From assembly GCF_050003625.1 (NCBI RefSeq), contig NC_134400.1, forward strand, positions 227,580,085 to 227,644,084: DNA of 64,000 nucleotides. Reading direction: 5' to 3'. Below the pieces are notes generated by a model that saw only the letters and a program-made list of their open reading frames with translations, was not told the DNA's origin and did not search any database. This DNA is from Haematobia irritans (lineage: Eukaryota > Arthropoda > Insecta > Diptera > Muscidae). Shown here piece by piece: positions 45,738-56,498 of the stretch. A program made the translations under genes and the position numbers. Position 1 is the first letter of the stretch; each line of letters begins with the position of its first letter.

Positions 45738-47042
45738 CAGCGTTGCCAATTTAGCTTTTTTCCCGCTAGATTTGGCTTTTTTTGAAGACGTTTAGCGGGA
45801 AAAAAATGCATTTAGCTTTTAGCTTTTTTTCTGGCTTTTTTTCATGACACTTTTAGCTATTTTTGGCTTTTTTTCGACTTGTTTCTATTGAAATATGGAT
45901 AAATCGGCGTTTTTATATAAGCCTTGCTGCAAGTATAAGGGTTTCCACATATTTCAAAGCTCAGTTGAAACATTAATAATGAGTCCAGCCTTGTAAAGTT
46001 TTTTCATTATATACATAAAAGTTATCGTAAACTGTAAATCTACTATTACCATACAAATTTGTTAGATAAACTGTCAGTAAATTATTGGGAATATTATCAT
46101 TTGACTCGTTTATCCTTTTTATGTTATTATAATATTCTAAAGTTATTACGATATTACTAAATTAAAATAGTATATGTGAATAGCTTTGTGCACTGAAAAA
46201 ATATTGTCGTCTCCTTAAAATACGAACGCGAATTTTGGTTATAATAGCATTTGTGAATTTCTTTTATATAAACTGTTTTCCTTGTCCAAAAGACGATAAA
46301 GTCGTTTTGTCCTTATAATTAAGTGATTCAACTTAAAAATGGGTATGTTTTCATGAAAGAAGGAAGAATTAATGTGATGAGTTTTTGCATCTTAACCACA
46401 AATCAAAATAGCGTTCAAAAATAGAAGATGTTTTTCAACACTTTATTTTAAAAACGTATATATACAATAATTTCTACTTGAAGTCGAGTCTGAATTTGGA
46501 AATTTAAGTTGGCGTTAGCACCTTTTTAAAGTACTTTGATAGCTCATGTAAACTATAGGTATTTTCTACAATTTAAATAAAAGTAATGTATTTCGAATTT
46601 TTTCACAATTTCAAAACCAAACTAAAATTTTATTTAAAAAAATGACAAATCATTTTTTTACCAAATCCAAAGCATGCTTAGATCATTTAATATTTTAAAA
46701 TAGCAAGTAAATAAAATAGAGGTGTTGGGAAGGTATCTCCCACAAAACGAAGGACTTCCAGTAAAAAAATTGTGATAGTAATCAAAATGTTTCGAATACG
46801 CAAACAGAGCTAAATGCCTTAGATATTGTTACAGTCTCACAGAAGTGGAATTAAAATGAAAATAATATGCATTGTAAGTGAAATAAAGCCTTTAAGTTTG
46901 TTAAATTTCAATCAAAAATGTGACTTTTGATACAAAAAAATTTAGCTTTTTTTCTAGCTATTTTTTAGCATTTTTTAGCTTTTTTTAGCTATTTTTTTGG
47001 GCAAATCTAGCGGTTTTTGGTGAAACAATTCTGGCAACGCTG
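45738..47042. mobile_element. hAT-like MITE with CAGCGTTGCCA ends
   Basis: Perfect 11-bp inverted ends CAGCGTTGCCA and an exact 8-bp duplication GATTTAGA (45730-45737, 47043-47050). Both end regions consist of AGCTTTTTT/TAGCTATTTTT subrepeats. It holds a fragment of a CAC MITE at 46191-46550. 1305 bp, no coding capacity. Confidence 0.85.
46191..46550 (-). repeat. CAC MITE fragment inside the hAT MITE
   Basis: Starts CACTGAAAAAATATTGTCGTC and contains inverse matches to 44117-44774 (GTCCTTATAATTAAGTGATT, AAATGGGTAT). No right end is found. Confidence 0.45.
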
Positions 47043-48035
47043 GATTTAGATATAGCTGCCATATATATTTATCACCGATCTAGTCATAATTGACGTATTT
47101 ATCAAGGAATTTTCTTAAAATTTCTCAAGGCCGAATATTTGGAGGCTCTCGTAAAATATGCAAAATATCCAAATCGGTTCAGATTTAGATATAGCTCCCA
47201 TATATATCTTTCGCCCGATATAGACTTATATGGCCCCAAAAGCCAGAGTTTTACTCTAAGTTGCTTGAAATGTTGCACTAGGAATATAATTAGTGGTGTA
47301 GTCAAATGTGGTAAATTTTATCGAAATCGCTTCAAATTTACATATAGATTTCGAATATATCTTTCGACCGATTTAGACTCATATCCACAGAGACCAAAGA
47401 TTTACCCCGATTTAGTTGAAACTTTGCACAGAGAGTAGAATTAAGGTTCTGGATATGCGTGCTAATTTTGGTTGAAATCGGCTCAGATTCTGATATAGCT
47501 CCCATATATATCTTTCGCCCGATTTTCCGCCATATGACCACAGAGGTCAAAAATGTAATCCAATTTACGTGAAAATTTGCTCAGGGAGTAGAATTAACAT
47601 AGTAACTATGCATGTGATATTGCTTCCATATATATGTTTTTCCGATTTAGGCAAAAATGGCCAAAATACCCATATTTCCCTCATTAAATCGCCACTGCTA
47701 AGTCGAAAACTCAAAAACAAACAAAAAAAAATGACTCAAATTTAACACACATCTATCGATCGATAAATCATAAATACGTTTTTGCGAAGTTGCCTCAAAT
47801 TTGGTTCAGATTTAAATGTTTCCCATATTTTTTAGTAACATTGTGCTTCATCCCAGGGCATTAGCCGATTTAAATTTTAATTCTAGAGATTTTGTAGAAG
47901 TACCAAAAATTGTCTCCAAATCGGTTAAGATATAAATATTTGTATATGGGAATATAAACCTTCATGAAGGAGTTGGTGAAGGGTATAATATAGTTGGCAA
48001 TGCCCGACTTTAGACTTTACTTACTTGTTTTTACG

Positions 48036-48387
48036 TTTTATTTGTCCTGGGTGTTTTGACTGAGACAAATTCAACACTTGGACAATTCAATATGAAATAA
48101 ATTATTCAAAAAGCTTCGGCTTCGGTTAATCGGCCTCTTGACGCCAAAGGAAACTTGATTTGAAAAATTAATTTTTAACAACAAAAACTAGTTTTAATCA
48201 AAAACAACCACCACAGCTTTATGCCAAAGCCATTTTAAGATTAGTGATCATAAATAGAATTAAACAATTGACTTCTCGACTTTCCCATTTTTTAAATGAC
48301 GATTTGAGTAGATTTGCAAAAATATTAAAAGTCGATTATTCGAAATTAAAGATTATAAAAAGCCGTCTTCGAGTTTTATATCTTTAA
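48036..48387. other. AT-rich non-coding sequence
   Basis: No gene or repeat recognised. Confidence 0.35.
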
Positions 48388-48610
48388 TTAGGTTAAGTTA
48401 CAAGGGACCTCCTTTTATAGCCGATTCCGAACGGCGTTTCTCATTACGTGAAACCATTTAGAGAAATTTTAAAACCATTTAGAGAAATTTTGAAATGATT
48501 ATCCCAGCATTACTGGTAGGGGATAATCCACCACTAAAAATCGTTATGGCGTTCGGTCGAAACTGGTATTGAAACCATGACAAATCATCCAAACCATAAC
48601 CATTTTATTC
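48388..48610. repeat. TGTGATACCACA-family fragment
   Basis: Shares 'ACAAGGGACCTCCTTTTATA', 'GCCGATTCCGAACGGCGT' and 'GCATTACTGGTAGGGGATAA' phrases with the 15.2- and 22.3-kb copies. A 21-bp phrase around ACCATTTAGAGAAATTTT is duplicated. The end bears a degraded tRNA-like start (GTTCGGTCGAAACTGG). Confidence 0.5.
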
Positions 48611-50278
48611 GGGACGAATGATCAATTTATAAGGGTATACGGCGATTTTAGGACTTGAAAGGAATAAAATAAAATAAAACATAAAAAAACAATACAAAAC
48701 AAATAAATAAAATAATATTGACCTTTGCGAAGGTCGATTTGTTAAAAGCTTAAGTGTACATAGCGTTTGCTAATGGCTTTGTAGCGAGACAAACTCCTCA
48801 AGAAAGTGGTGAAATCTGTCACTTTTGGGATCGAATTCATAACCCTCATTATTGATTTGTGTTGCTTGTTCTAAACCTGTTTTACGCCTATGTTATAATC
48901 CGTATCCACAAACTTAAAAATAATCAAGTGGATTTCCTCTGACCCTTCCGTCAACTTGTGCGAAAAATGTTCTGGTTTCATGTGCTACTTGGAAAGTGAC
49001 GACAGCCTCAAATTCGCTTTGGGATCATCGTGCCCTGGCTTTCTGAACCAGCTTTAATAGCCTAATGCGTTATTATATTTTTCAGTTTCGCACACTTTGC
49101 CCCCACCACAGGAAGACAAGGCAGAGTGGTGAGTGGGCCCAGCCTGCCAGGCCGATGTAAGATTGTAAATGCGCCACAGAGAGAACGAGAGAGAGCATGG
49201 TATGCTATGCCACCGAGTAATGATGTTGCTGTCGACGTTAATGGTTACGTGTGTTTGTTGATGTTTGATTTGGTGGCGGGTTGCTTTGGGTATATCGGAA
49301 TGGCGGGTGCGGTGAGGTGGAGTGCAGTCGTGTCGGTCGGTTGTAATAAAATTTTATTGAAATTATTTTGTTATGTTTTTTTGTTCCTCTGTTTATGTTC
49401 TTTCTGTTTTTCAGTTGGTATGTGCGACTGACTGAATGCCTAACTGACAACAGAGTGTATGTCCGACCGTCGAAGCTGTGAGTAGCTAGCTGTATTTGTA
49501 TGTGCCTGCTTTGTCTGTACGATAGGTTGTGGTTCGATTTTGTGAGTAACATAACAAACCGAACAAAGAGGCAAACATTCAACAACGATGACGACGACGG
49601 CGACTCTACATCCGCACAAATGGACATGGATGCGTATGAATATATGTGGGTACGAGTATGTATGTATCTTAATATGAACATCCAAATTCACGTATGTACG
49701 AATGATTTTATTTTCAAGAGATGTGAATAAAGCTGAGAGTATGGTGTCGTAAGTTCGTCGCAGTTGTCGTTTTTTTTTGCTGCTTTTGTCGTCATCATTA
49801 TCGTTTTAATATTGTTTTTTCCTGTGGTGGTGCTGCCAACTGCCGCTGCTGCTATGTCGCTGCAGCTTTTGCTGTTTTCGGGTTTTGTTTGTTATATATT
49901 TTTTTGGTTTTTTGCTGGCGTTTGTTTTGATTTTTTTCTTTCACATTATTTTGTCTTAAAGCGATGCAAAAAATTCTCATGAGTTCACTTACAACAACAC
50001 AATTGAGTACCACCACCACACCGCACCGTACACACAAACCAACACTCGAAAATTGTGAATTGTATGAAACGGGGCAACACCGTAAAAACCAACCTCACCA
50101 AACACGAGTACGTAAGCAAGTGGGTAAAATGTATGTGTTCGCTTATGTGATTGTTCCTATTATCCCAGTGGAAAATTTCGTTATGCCTTCCAACATTAGG
50201 AATGACACGAGGCCTTAGATTCCTAAACTATTCAACATTTGAATGTTGCTTCTGAATCAGTAATACATTAGTACCCCT
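48611..50278. other. unique non-coding region
   Basis: An A-rich tract (about 48656-48716) is followed by moderately GC-rich unique sequence with GAGAGAG (49174-49198) and CGACGACGGCGA triplets (49586-49604). Overlapping open frames on both strands have skewed, low-complexity products. No splice-bounded exon is evident. Possibly intron or UTR of a host gene. Confidence 0.35.
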
Positions 50279-50286
50279 CTTAGATC

Positions 50287-51723
50287 CATTAGCGTAGCTA
50301 GACAATTTTCCTAGGGGGGGCTATAGCCCCCCTAGCTAAAACTTTATAGACTGAACTTATAGGTTCAACTAATGTTTTATTTCATAAAATTGAATAAAAA
50401 ATAGACATCAAAATAACTCGACAATCAATTTATAATAAAGCAACTAAAAGTACCCTACGGGAAATTGGTGCAAATTGCCACTGACGGACCTATCACAGAA
50501 CTGGTACCTGTGCTCCAGTTAGTTGCAATTTTCACTTTTAGTGAAATAAAATTATCAGAATAACCTTTTGTTCGACATATTTCAAAAGTTTTTTTTTTCA
50601 TTTCGGGTTCGATTAGGAGCCCAAATTGAAAGAGATTTCTAAGAGTTTGTCCGAGACTGGTTCCTGAGGACCTGTTTATGGGTTGCTCCTGCTAAATTGT
50701 CCCAGGACGTGTCCTTTGGGATGAGTCCAAGTCGCGTCCTAAAATGTAAATTTACTCCGTCAATGATAAACCCATGTTAAAGTGGACGGTCCCTTCCATA
50801 CGTTTTGATCAGAACTGGGACTGATCCATACACACCTGGGACTAGTCCTGTACCAGTTCTGTGGTTGATCCATTTCCCGTAGGGTAGTTCCACACTTTTC
50901 CCAGCAAAAAATTGTGAGTTGTTCTACAGGCACAACTTTAAAAGCACTTCCAAAAATGTCCTCACAAAGAAGTTAACTATTTTAACTACACAGGAAGTTT
51001 TTTTACTTCATTTTTCTATATTTTAATGCGTATTTTTTTTTCAAATAGTTTAAAAAAAGAGTAAGAATAAATAAAATGGTACAAATTATTCAAATTTTGC
51101 CACAAAAATGCTAAATCCATAATATTTGAATCGATAATATTTGAAAAAACGTTTCAAACAAGCGTTAAAATGCATTAAAAATCATAAAAAAGTATAAAAA
51201 TTATTTATTTGGGAAAATATCACAAAATTTTTAATTCACATTCAAAACACTGAATTCGGATCACACATTAAGAAGTGATGCAAATTCATTGCAACGGTTG
51301 TTGAAACGGTGGACATTCGTTCTATGACAAGTTCATATTACATTCATCGCTTCTCCGCCAATTTTGTACCACTTCCAGACCCAAAAAGAACATTTTCACT
51401 TCTTTTTTGGCGACGCTTTTTTGCAGCATTATTAAGATATTCATTTATGAAAGAATAGTTTTAATATCAATTACTATTTTTATTCAACTAAATCATAAGT
51501 TCAACCACAGCTTTATTTCATAAATATCAGACTTCTACCACAACCCAAGTAATTCGATTGTGCATGAAAGTCTTTAGTGAAACTTTGTGCGTTGTACGAG
51601 TATATACTTGTTTAATTTTTATAAAAATGTAAAATCGTAAATAGGTTTTCAAATTCTGGGGGGGGGGCTAAAATTTTTCTGGGGGGTCTAAGCCCCCTCC
51701 CAAGAGGCCTTCCTACGCTTATG
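50287..51723. mobile_element. hAT-like MITE, copy 2 (8-bp duplication CTTAGATC)
   Basis: Starts CATTAGCGTAGCTAGACAA and ends CCTTCCTACGCTTATG; perfect 8-bp duplication at 50279-50286 and 51724-51731. Same interior as 2992-4070, including the hitchhiking CCCAGCAAAAA-type piece. Contains a TA-flanked MITE (50453-50884). Confidence 0.9.
50453..50884. mobile_element. MITE with CCCTACGGGAAAT ends, TA duplication
   Basis: 432 bp, inverted ends CCCTACGGGAAAT / ATTTCCCGTAGGG, flanked by TA (50451-50452, 50885-50886). The sister hAT copy is uninterrupted at 3157-3158, proving insertion and duplication. The TA target suggests mobilisation by a Tc1/mariner-type enzyme, though the ends match none of the transposases here. 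Confidence 0.85.
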
Positions 51724-51784
51724 CTTAGATCTACTACTATTCCCAATTAGGACATAAGAAATCGTATATGCTCATTGGTTAGTA

Positions 51785-52060
51785 GCTCATGCGGTATTTT
51801 TAACGCAGAATGTGTTTGGGAGTATATGTTACAGAAGCGATTTTTTAGGGTGTGTCTAGGTGTAAAAATTATACTTTTGGAATACACATTTTTTGCACAT
51901 TATTTTTAAGTTCAAGCATATAATGTTCATAAACTAGTATGACATGTTTGTGACATATATACAAATATGTTAGAACATATTATATTTGGGACATCTCCTT
52001 TTCTAAAATATATTTGCTTGAAGCAGAATATGTTTGGGATACATTGATATATGTAAGAAT
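51785..52060. repeat. ATATGTTTGG-rich CAC element fragment
   Basis: Contains the terminal string GTTACAGAAGCGATTTTTTAG followed by GGTG, then rearranged interior sequence of the same family (AATGTTCATAAACTAGTATG). Both outer limits are uncertain. Confidence 0.45.
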
Positions 52061-52263
52061 GAAAACGTAGCAAGACAAGTTTTGCTAGTATTAGGAATTT
52101 GTATCTAAATTATTGAGTTGGAACCTGGTGATTTGAAGAAATTTGACAATTTTGTAAAATATTTCTCCTACAAAGGGCACACTGAATCCCTGCTTCTCCT
52201 TGTGTAAAAAATCGTACAATCTTTATCATTCTGTTTATAATGCATTGAAACATTACACTAATA

Positions 52264-53182
52264 CACCCTCAAAAAAAATCGCTTCTCTAACATATGTTCC
52301 AAACATATTTTGCAGGAAGCACATATATTATTGGATACCGCCGAAACATTAATATGTTTGTTTTATGTGAGCATATTATATGTTTGGAAGCATTTTGAGT
52401 CCAAAAATAGTATATGCTTGGAAGAATTCCCCAAAGAAGATTGTGTTCATTCCCTCACATATTTTTAACTTCCACGAAATTTTTGAGTTCTTCGCATCTT
52501 TTTCTGTAATACAAATATGCTGTTTTTTTTTTCAAATGTCTATTTTCTTGGTTCCGAATGTCTATTCTCTTTATTCCGAATACTCAATCTACTATTCAAA
52601 TTAAATAATATTTAGACTTAAGCATACCAAATTTTTGGCCATATTATAAAACAGTTTTCCGAAACAACATACAAGCGGTTTCACAGAAATTGCTTTCATT
52701 TCATTCTCTCGCTGTGTTATGTTGATATCTTTTTATTCAACCCTCCCGGTTTCCATCTCTATTTCTTTCTCTATACTAACTCTCTCTCTCTCTCTGTCGC
52801 TCTCTGAATAAAGTATCACAACATATATATGTTTACTCGAAATTTGTAAATTTATATATGTTTACATTCACGCATATTATTATTTATTATTATTATATTA
52901 TTTTTATGAAACATTCATGCCCCAAACATAATATATTCTATCATATTAATATATGTGTCCCAAACATTTAGTGCTAGTTTAGGAATATTACATGGTTGCA
53001 CTTAAATATATTGTGTTTAAAAATTGTGCCCGAAACACATTTTGTCTATATCGGAACATATGAAAAACATATTTTAGGAACATTGCATGGTTACACTTAA
53101 ATATGTTGTGTTTAAAAATTGTGCCCGAAACACATTTTGTCTATGTTATATCGGAACATATGAAAAACATATTCTAACAGTG
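52264..53182 (+). mobile_element. ATATGTTTGG-rich CAC element, copy 3, 8 bp from another element's end
   Basis: Starts CACCCTCAAAAAAAATCGC and ends ATTCTAACAGTG, flanked by TA (52262-52263, 53183-53184). Inserted eight bases inside the end of the RAG1-like transposon. A block of about 95 bp (GTGTTTAAAAATTGTGCCCG) is duplicated near the right end. Also contains a CT-rich tract (about 52781-52806). Confidence 0.8.
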
Positions 53183-53817
53183 TATTGTGGGCCAAATGAC
53201 AGGGTTTTGACGCATAAAATCAACGGTAGCACCTAGAGCTCTGAAAGTTTGCACATGTATCACTGCAGATGAGAATAGAATACGATAAAAATGTTTGGCT
53301 GATCCGCCCACTGCCACGCCCACTTGATAACCCCTTATACTGTATACGAAATTAATATATAAGAATATTTTGTAATATTGAAAACTGAATATTTTGTAAT
53401 ATTGACAAAATCTCGATAAGAACTGATGTAAATGGTTACTTGAACGTTTTCGCGACCTTAGAATGGAGGATTTTATCGATTTTAGTGGGACAACAATAGT
53501 TCCCCCTAGTTAAATGAATCTCTTATATTCGCATTTTAGGTAACATTTTCGATTACCTTTATTTCTGACAAGACTATGTTGAAAAGGATTGTATTCGTTT
53601 TCACCACTATTATTGTCCTTTTTGGAAAAAGCGTTCAGTGGTACCTAGAATGTATGAATGTCATGATGATGACAATGTCATGAAGTGTTATGACATTGTA
53701 CTAAATTTCAATTCAATTCAAACTGAAAACAGGCAAAACTACGAATAGGATTAGGGGTTAATTCCGTTGGTTGTAATACTAAATTTATTTATTTTTTACT
53801 ACATTTAAATCTTAGAT

Positions 53818-55617
53818 TTAGTGACTGCCGGAGTTCGAGGTACAAATTTCTTGATTAATTGCAGGGGTTTTCAATAAGGAAATGATTTCTTTCGGTAACG
53901 CCAAACGGCTTTTCTGGAACTTGCGTTTATTTTGCAGGTTACTGGACATATAAGGTTCTGATGAGTCCATTGCACGATTGAAAACATCAGCAATATTATG
54001 GCGTCTCGTATCTTTCCGTGCATGATGAAGTCTATCGTTTTTATATAGCTTATTTTTTGCTTCCGATGCATTCCATCCAGCGCATCCCAAAGGTACAATT
54101 GCTACTTTTTGTATCTGGGATGAATGCGCAAGAATTTTATGTAGGGTTGCGGACATAGGATACTACCTTCAATTCTCAAAATATATTTTAGCAGTATCAG
54201 AGCAGAACCTTTCCAACTTATCTTCGTCAATTTCAAATTCACATGAAATTGTGATAAGGATTATGTGCAGTTTTTCCAAAAAATAAACATTTATGTCGGT
54301 TGCCGATGAAAATAGAGCTGGAGAGCTTTTCGGGCCGTATTCTCATTATTTATATTACCAGATCCACTGCTTATTGGCATATCGACGATAAGGTTCATCA
54401 TTTCCCACATATTTTTCTGGATATTTTTTCCTGGCTTCTAATAATACCTTTTCATTTTTTGTCTAATTTGCCATATTTTAAAGGGTAATTTATATGACAA
54501 ATGTAGAATAAATTCTAAGTATCGTATCCACGCATGTAGTGGGCTAATGCCATACACAAGATTTTCAGCTTTTGGTCTAAATACTTTGGAACTTAAATCA
54601 GACACTGAAGAAAATACCTAGGGATTTCCACCACATATTACAAGTTATACAAATTATACGTTTATATTTAACAGATATATTTCTACCAGCTACAGAGTAC
54701 TCCATATCTTCTAAGTTTGACATTTCTGTATCCAGAGAGGCGTTTTCTTTTAAGATGTGCTCCTTCGACTCCTTAATCTACACGGCAAAACCGTGTAGAT
54801 TGTGGGCTTGGGTTCTGCTATACTAATTGATTATTAGAAGTTTGAATATGTAGTGGTATTATTGAAGTTACAAACAGAGAATTATCCGAAACTGGAGGTA
54901 ATCCACTACATCCTTGCTTATATATACTTTGACCAGTAGAACCGTCAAACCCAAAACTAAGTATCAATATCACGTCGATCACATCATTCTTGATACAAAA
55001 GAATACGCGAAGCCGTATGATTTAGTGAATTTTGTAAAGGAACCTGTGCCGACGAATCACTTACAATAAGACCCTCCGGACGGCATTTTAAATTATATTC
55101 CCTCAGTGTGTTATAGCTAGGTTATATATTACAGTTTCAAGATTTGGTCATTTCTCTCATACTTTGATATTGTTGTTTTGTTATGATATTTTCAAGCAAA
55201 AAAAATAATGCTTCCTCAGCCGATAGAGGTAAGGGAAGGTTCGGCTCCGATGTTATTAATTTACGAAGTTTTCCTGGGCGATCGGGTTATTCCAATGCTT
55301 TTTTCAACATAAATCGTAAATCGTTTTCACGCACAGTTTTTGCTGCGATTGCCGCTGCATGCACCCGAACCTTGCTATCATTATTTTGAGTAAATACAAT
55401 TTCTAAGGCCAACTTGCATTTCGCACGTGCTTTCCCCTCGTTGTGGTTCGCTCGCGGGCGACCCCTCAACCCTAAACGCTTTGGCGATTGAAACATTGTA
55501 CTTTGAGAGAGCCACTTCATTTCAATTTTTTTCATTCTTTCTTCACATCTTTTTTGTGTGTTCGACTTTTTTAATTTCCGCGCACAAGTTGTTCCCTTTT
55601 TTCTTTATGTCTTCCAT
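53818..55617 (-). pseudogene. RAG1-like (Transib/Chapaev-type) transposase relic
   Basis: About 600 codons with several stops and frameshifts. In order on the minus strand: an N-terminal part starting MEDIKKKGNN; a basic segment with LRGRPRANHNE; LSAEEALFFLLENIITKQQY; a diverged NCNI-stop-PSYNTLREYNLKCRP; SFGFDGSTGQSIYKQG with a candidate catalytic Asp (54944-54946); VTSIIPLHI; PQSTRFCR; YGISPLHAWIRYLEFILHLS; GSGNINNENTARKAL; and a 112-residue open end with TLHKILAHSSQI, ASEAKNKLYKNDRLHHARK and FNRAMDSSEPYMSS. The last block parallels the RAG1 C-terminal core (FHKTLAH, NESGNKLFRRFRK), with a candidate catalytic Glu at 54061-54063. The superfamily is inferred from motifs. No RAG2-like gene is present. 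Confidence 0.7.
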
Positions 55618-56498
55618 GCCATCGTCGCCATCATCGCCATTTATAATTTTTCTGCAGATAATTAAATATACAGCACTGGGACTTTGGTTATTTTCTAACC
55701 AATATTTAAAAATTTCTGCGTTTTTTATTGTAAAGCAAACTGTAATTGTAATGGGGTACCTTCATTAGCACGTAGAAGCAGACAAATTTATGTTTACAAG
55801 AAAGACAACATCACAACCTTTCTGACGCAATATAGATCTCTTCCAATACGTTCCAATATAGTAAGTTCTACTCCACACAATATAGTACACACATTAAATT
55901 TAGCATAGAAAAACTATGTTTTTTATCACACGTATTTTAAATAACAAAAAACAATACTTCCAATCTTTTTTAATTTTTACTAGTAATAATACCTTGAGTT
56001 GAATTTTCCATTTTAAATTAAGTGAATAGCTTTAAAACTTTCTTTTTACGAGCACAACTTCTACAGCACATTGCTTAACCGTAAATTCAAGAAAAAATTC
56101 AACAACCAAGACTTGCCACTTCGACGGCCTGAAACAGCCAACCGGGTTGCCATATTGTTTTACTACTTTGGATTTGTTTTTGTGTTGCCAACTTATTTGT
56201 ATTATGAAATTTTTAATTTCAAAATTGATTTTATGCGTGAGATTTCGTCATTTGGCCCAGTGTGCAGTGTACAGAGTATAACCTTTTACCACCTAATTTC
56301 AAAAGTGATCAATGTTTATCAATTTTTAAGGTTAATCTAAAGACATTTTTGTTGAACAACGTTTAAATACTTTTAACATAAATATGAAATTAATCAATGA
56401 ATCAATTTGTGATTTTTAACTTAAGGTGAGTACTATGTTCGGGTTTTTCACCAAAACACAAAATAAAAAGTACAATTATATTTATAAAGAAGATTATA

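Larger units (their letters stand above)
45446..48035 (+). repeat. dispersed repeat (copy d), split by a hAT MITE
   Basis: Starts with CACCACACTGTGGTACAGGG and a GTCTGTCTGTCC tract. Several TAGATATAGCTCCCATATAT units follow. It ends GGGTATAATATAGTTGGCAA then GCCCGACTTTAGAC and ACTTGTTTTT. Interrupted by 45738-47042. The region 47690-47715 is the uninterrupted version of the palindrome element's target. Confidence 0.7.
52256..56269 (-). mobile_element. CAC-ended transposon with a RAG1-like transposase relic
   Basis: Once the nested element 52264-53182 is removed, the left end reads CACTAATATTGTGGGCC and the inverted right end CACTGCACACTGGGCC. Behind both ends lies GGGCCAAATGAC, then 9 or 8 variable bases, then ACGCATAAAATCAA. 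The flanks are TA (52254-52255, 56270-56271). Native length is about 3.1 kb. It carries a decayed transposase on the minus strand (53818-55617). This is the only CAC...GTG element here with recognisable coding sequence. Confidence 0.75.

Noticed and set aside
49126..50218. Overlapping open frames on both strands
   Set aside because: Low-complexity products, no homology recognised and no splice-bounded exon; consistent with base composition.
52256..56269. A RAG1-RAG2-type (ProtoRAG) transposon
   Set aside because: No second gene or kelch-like sequence is visible, and the flanking duplication is 2 bp, not 5 bp.
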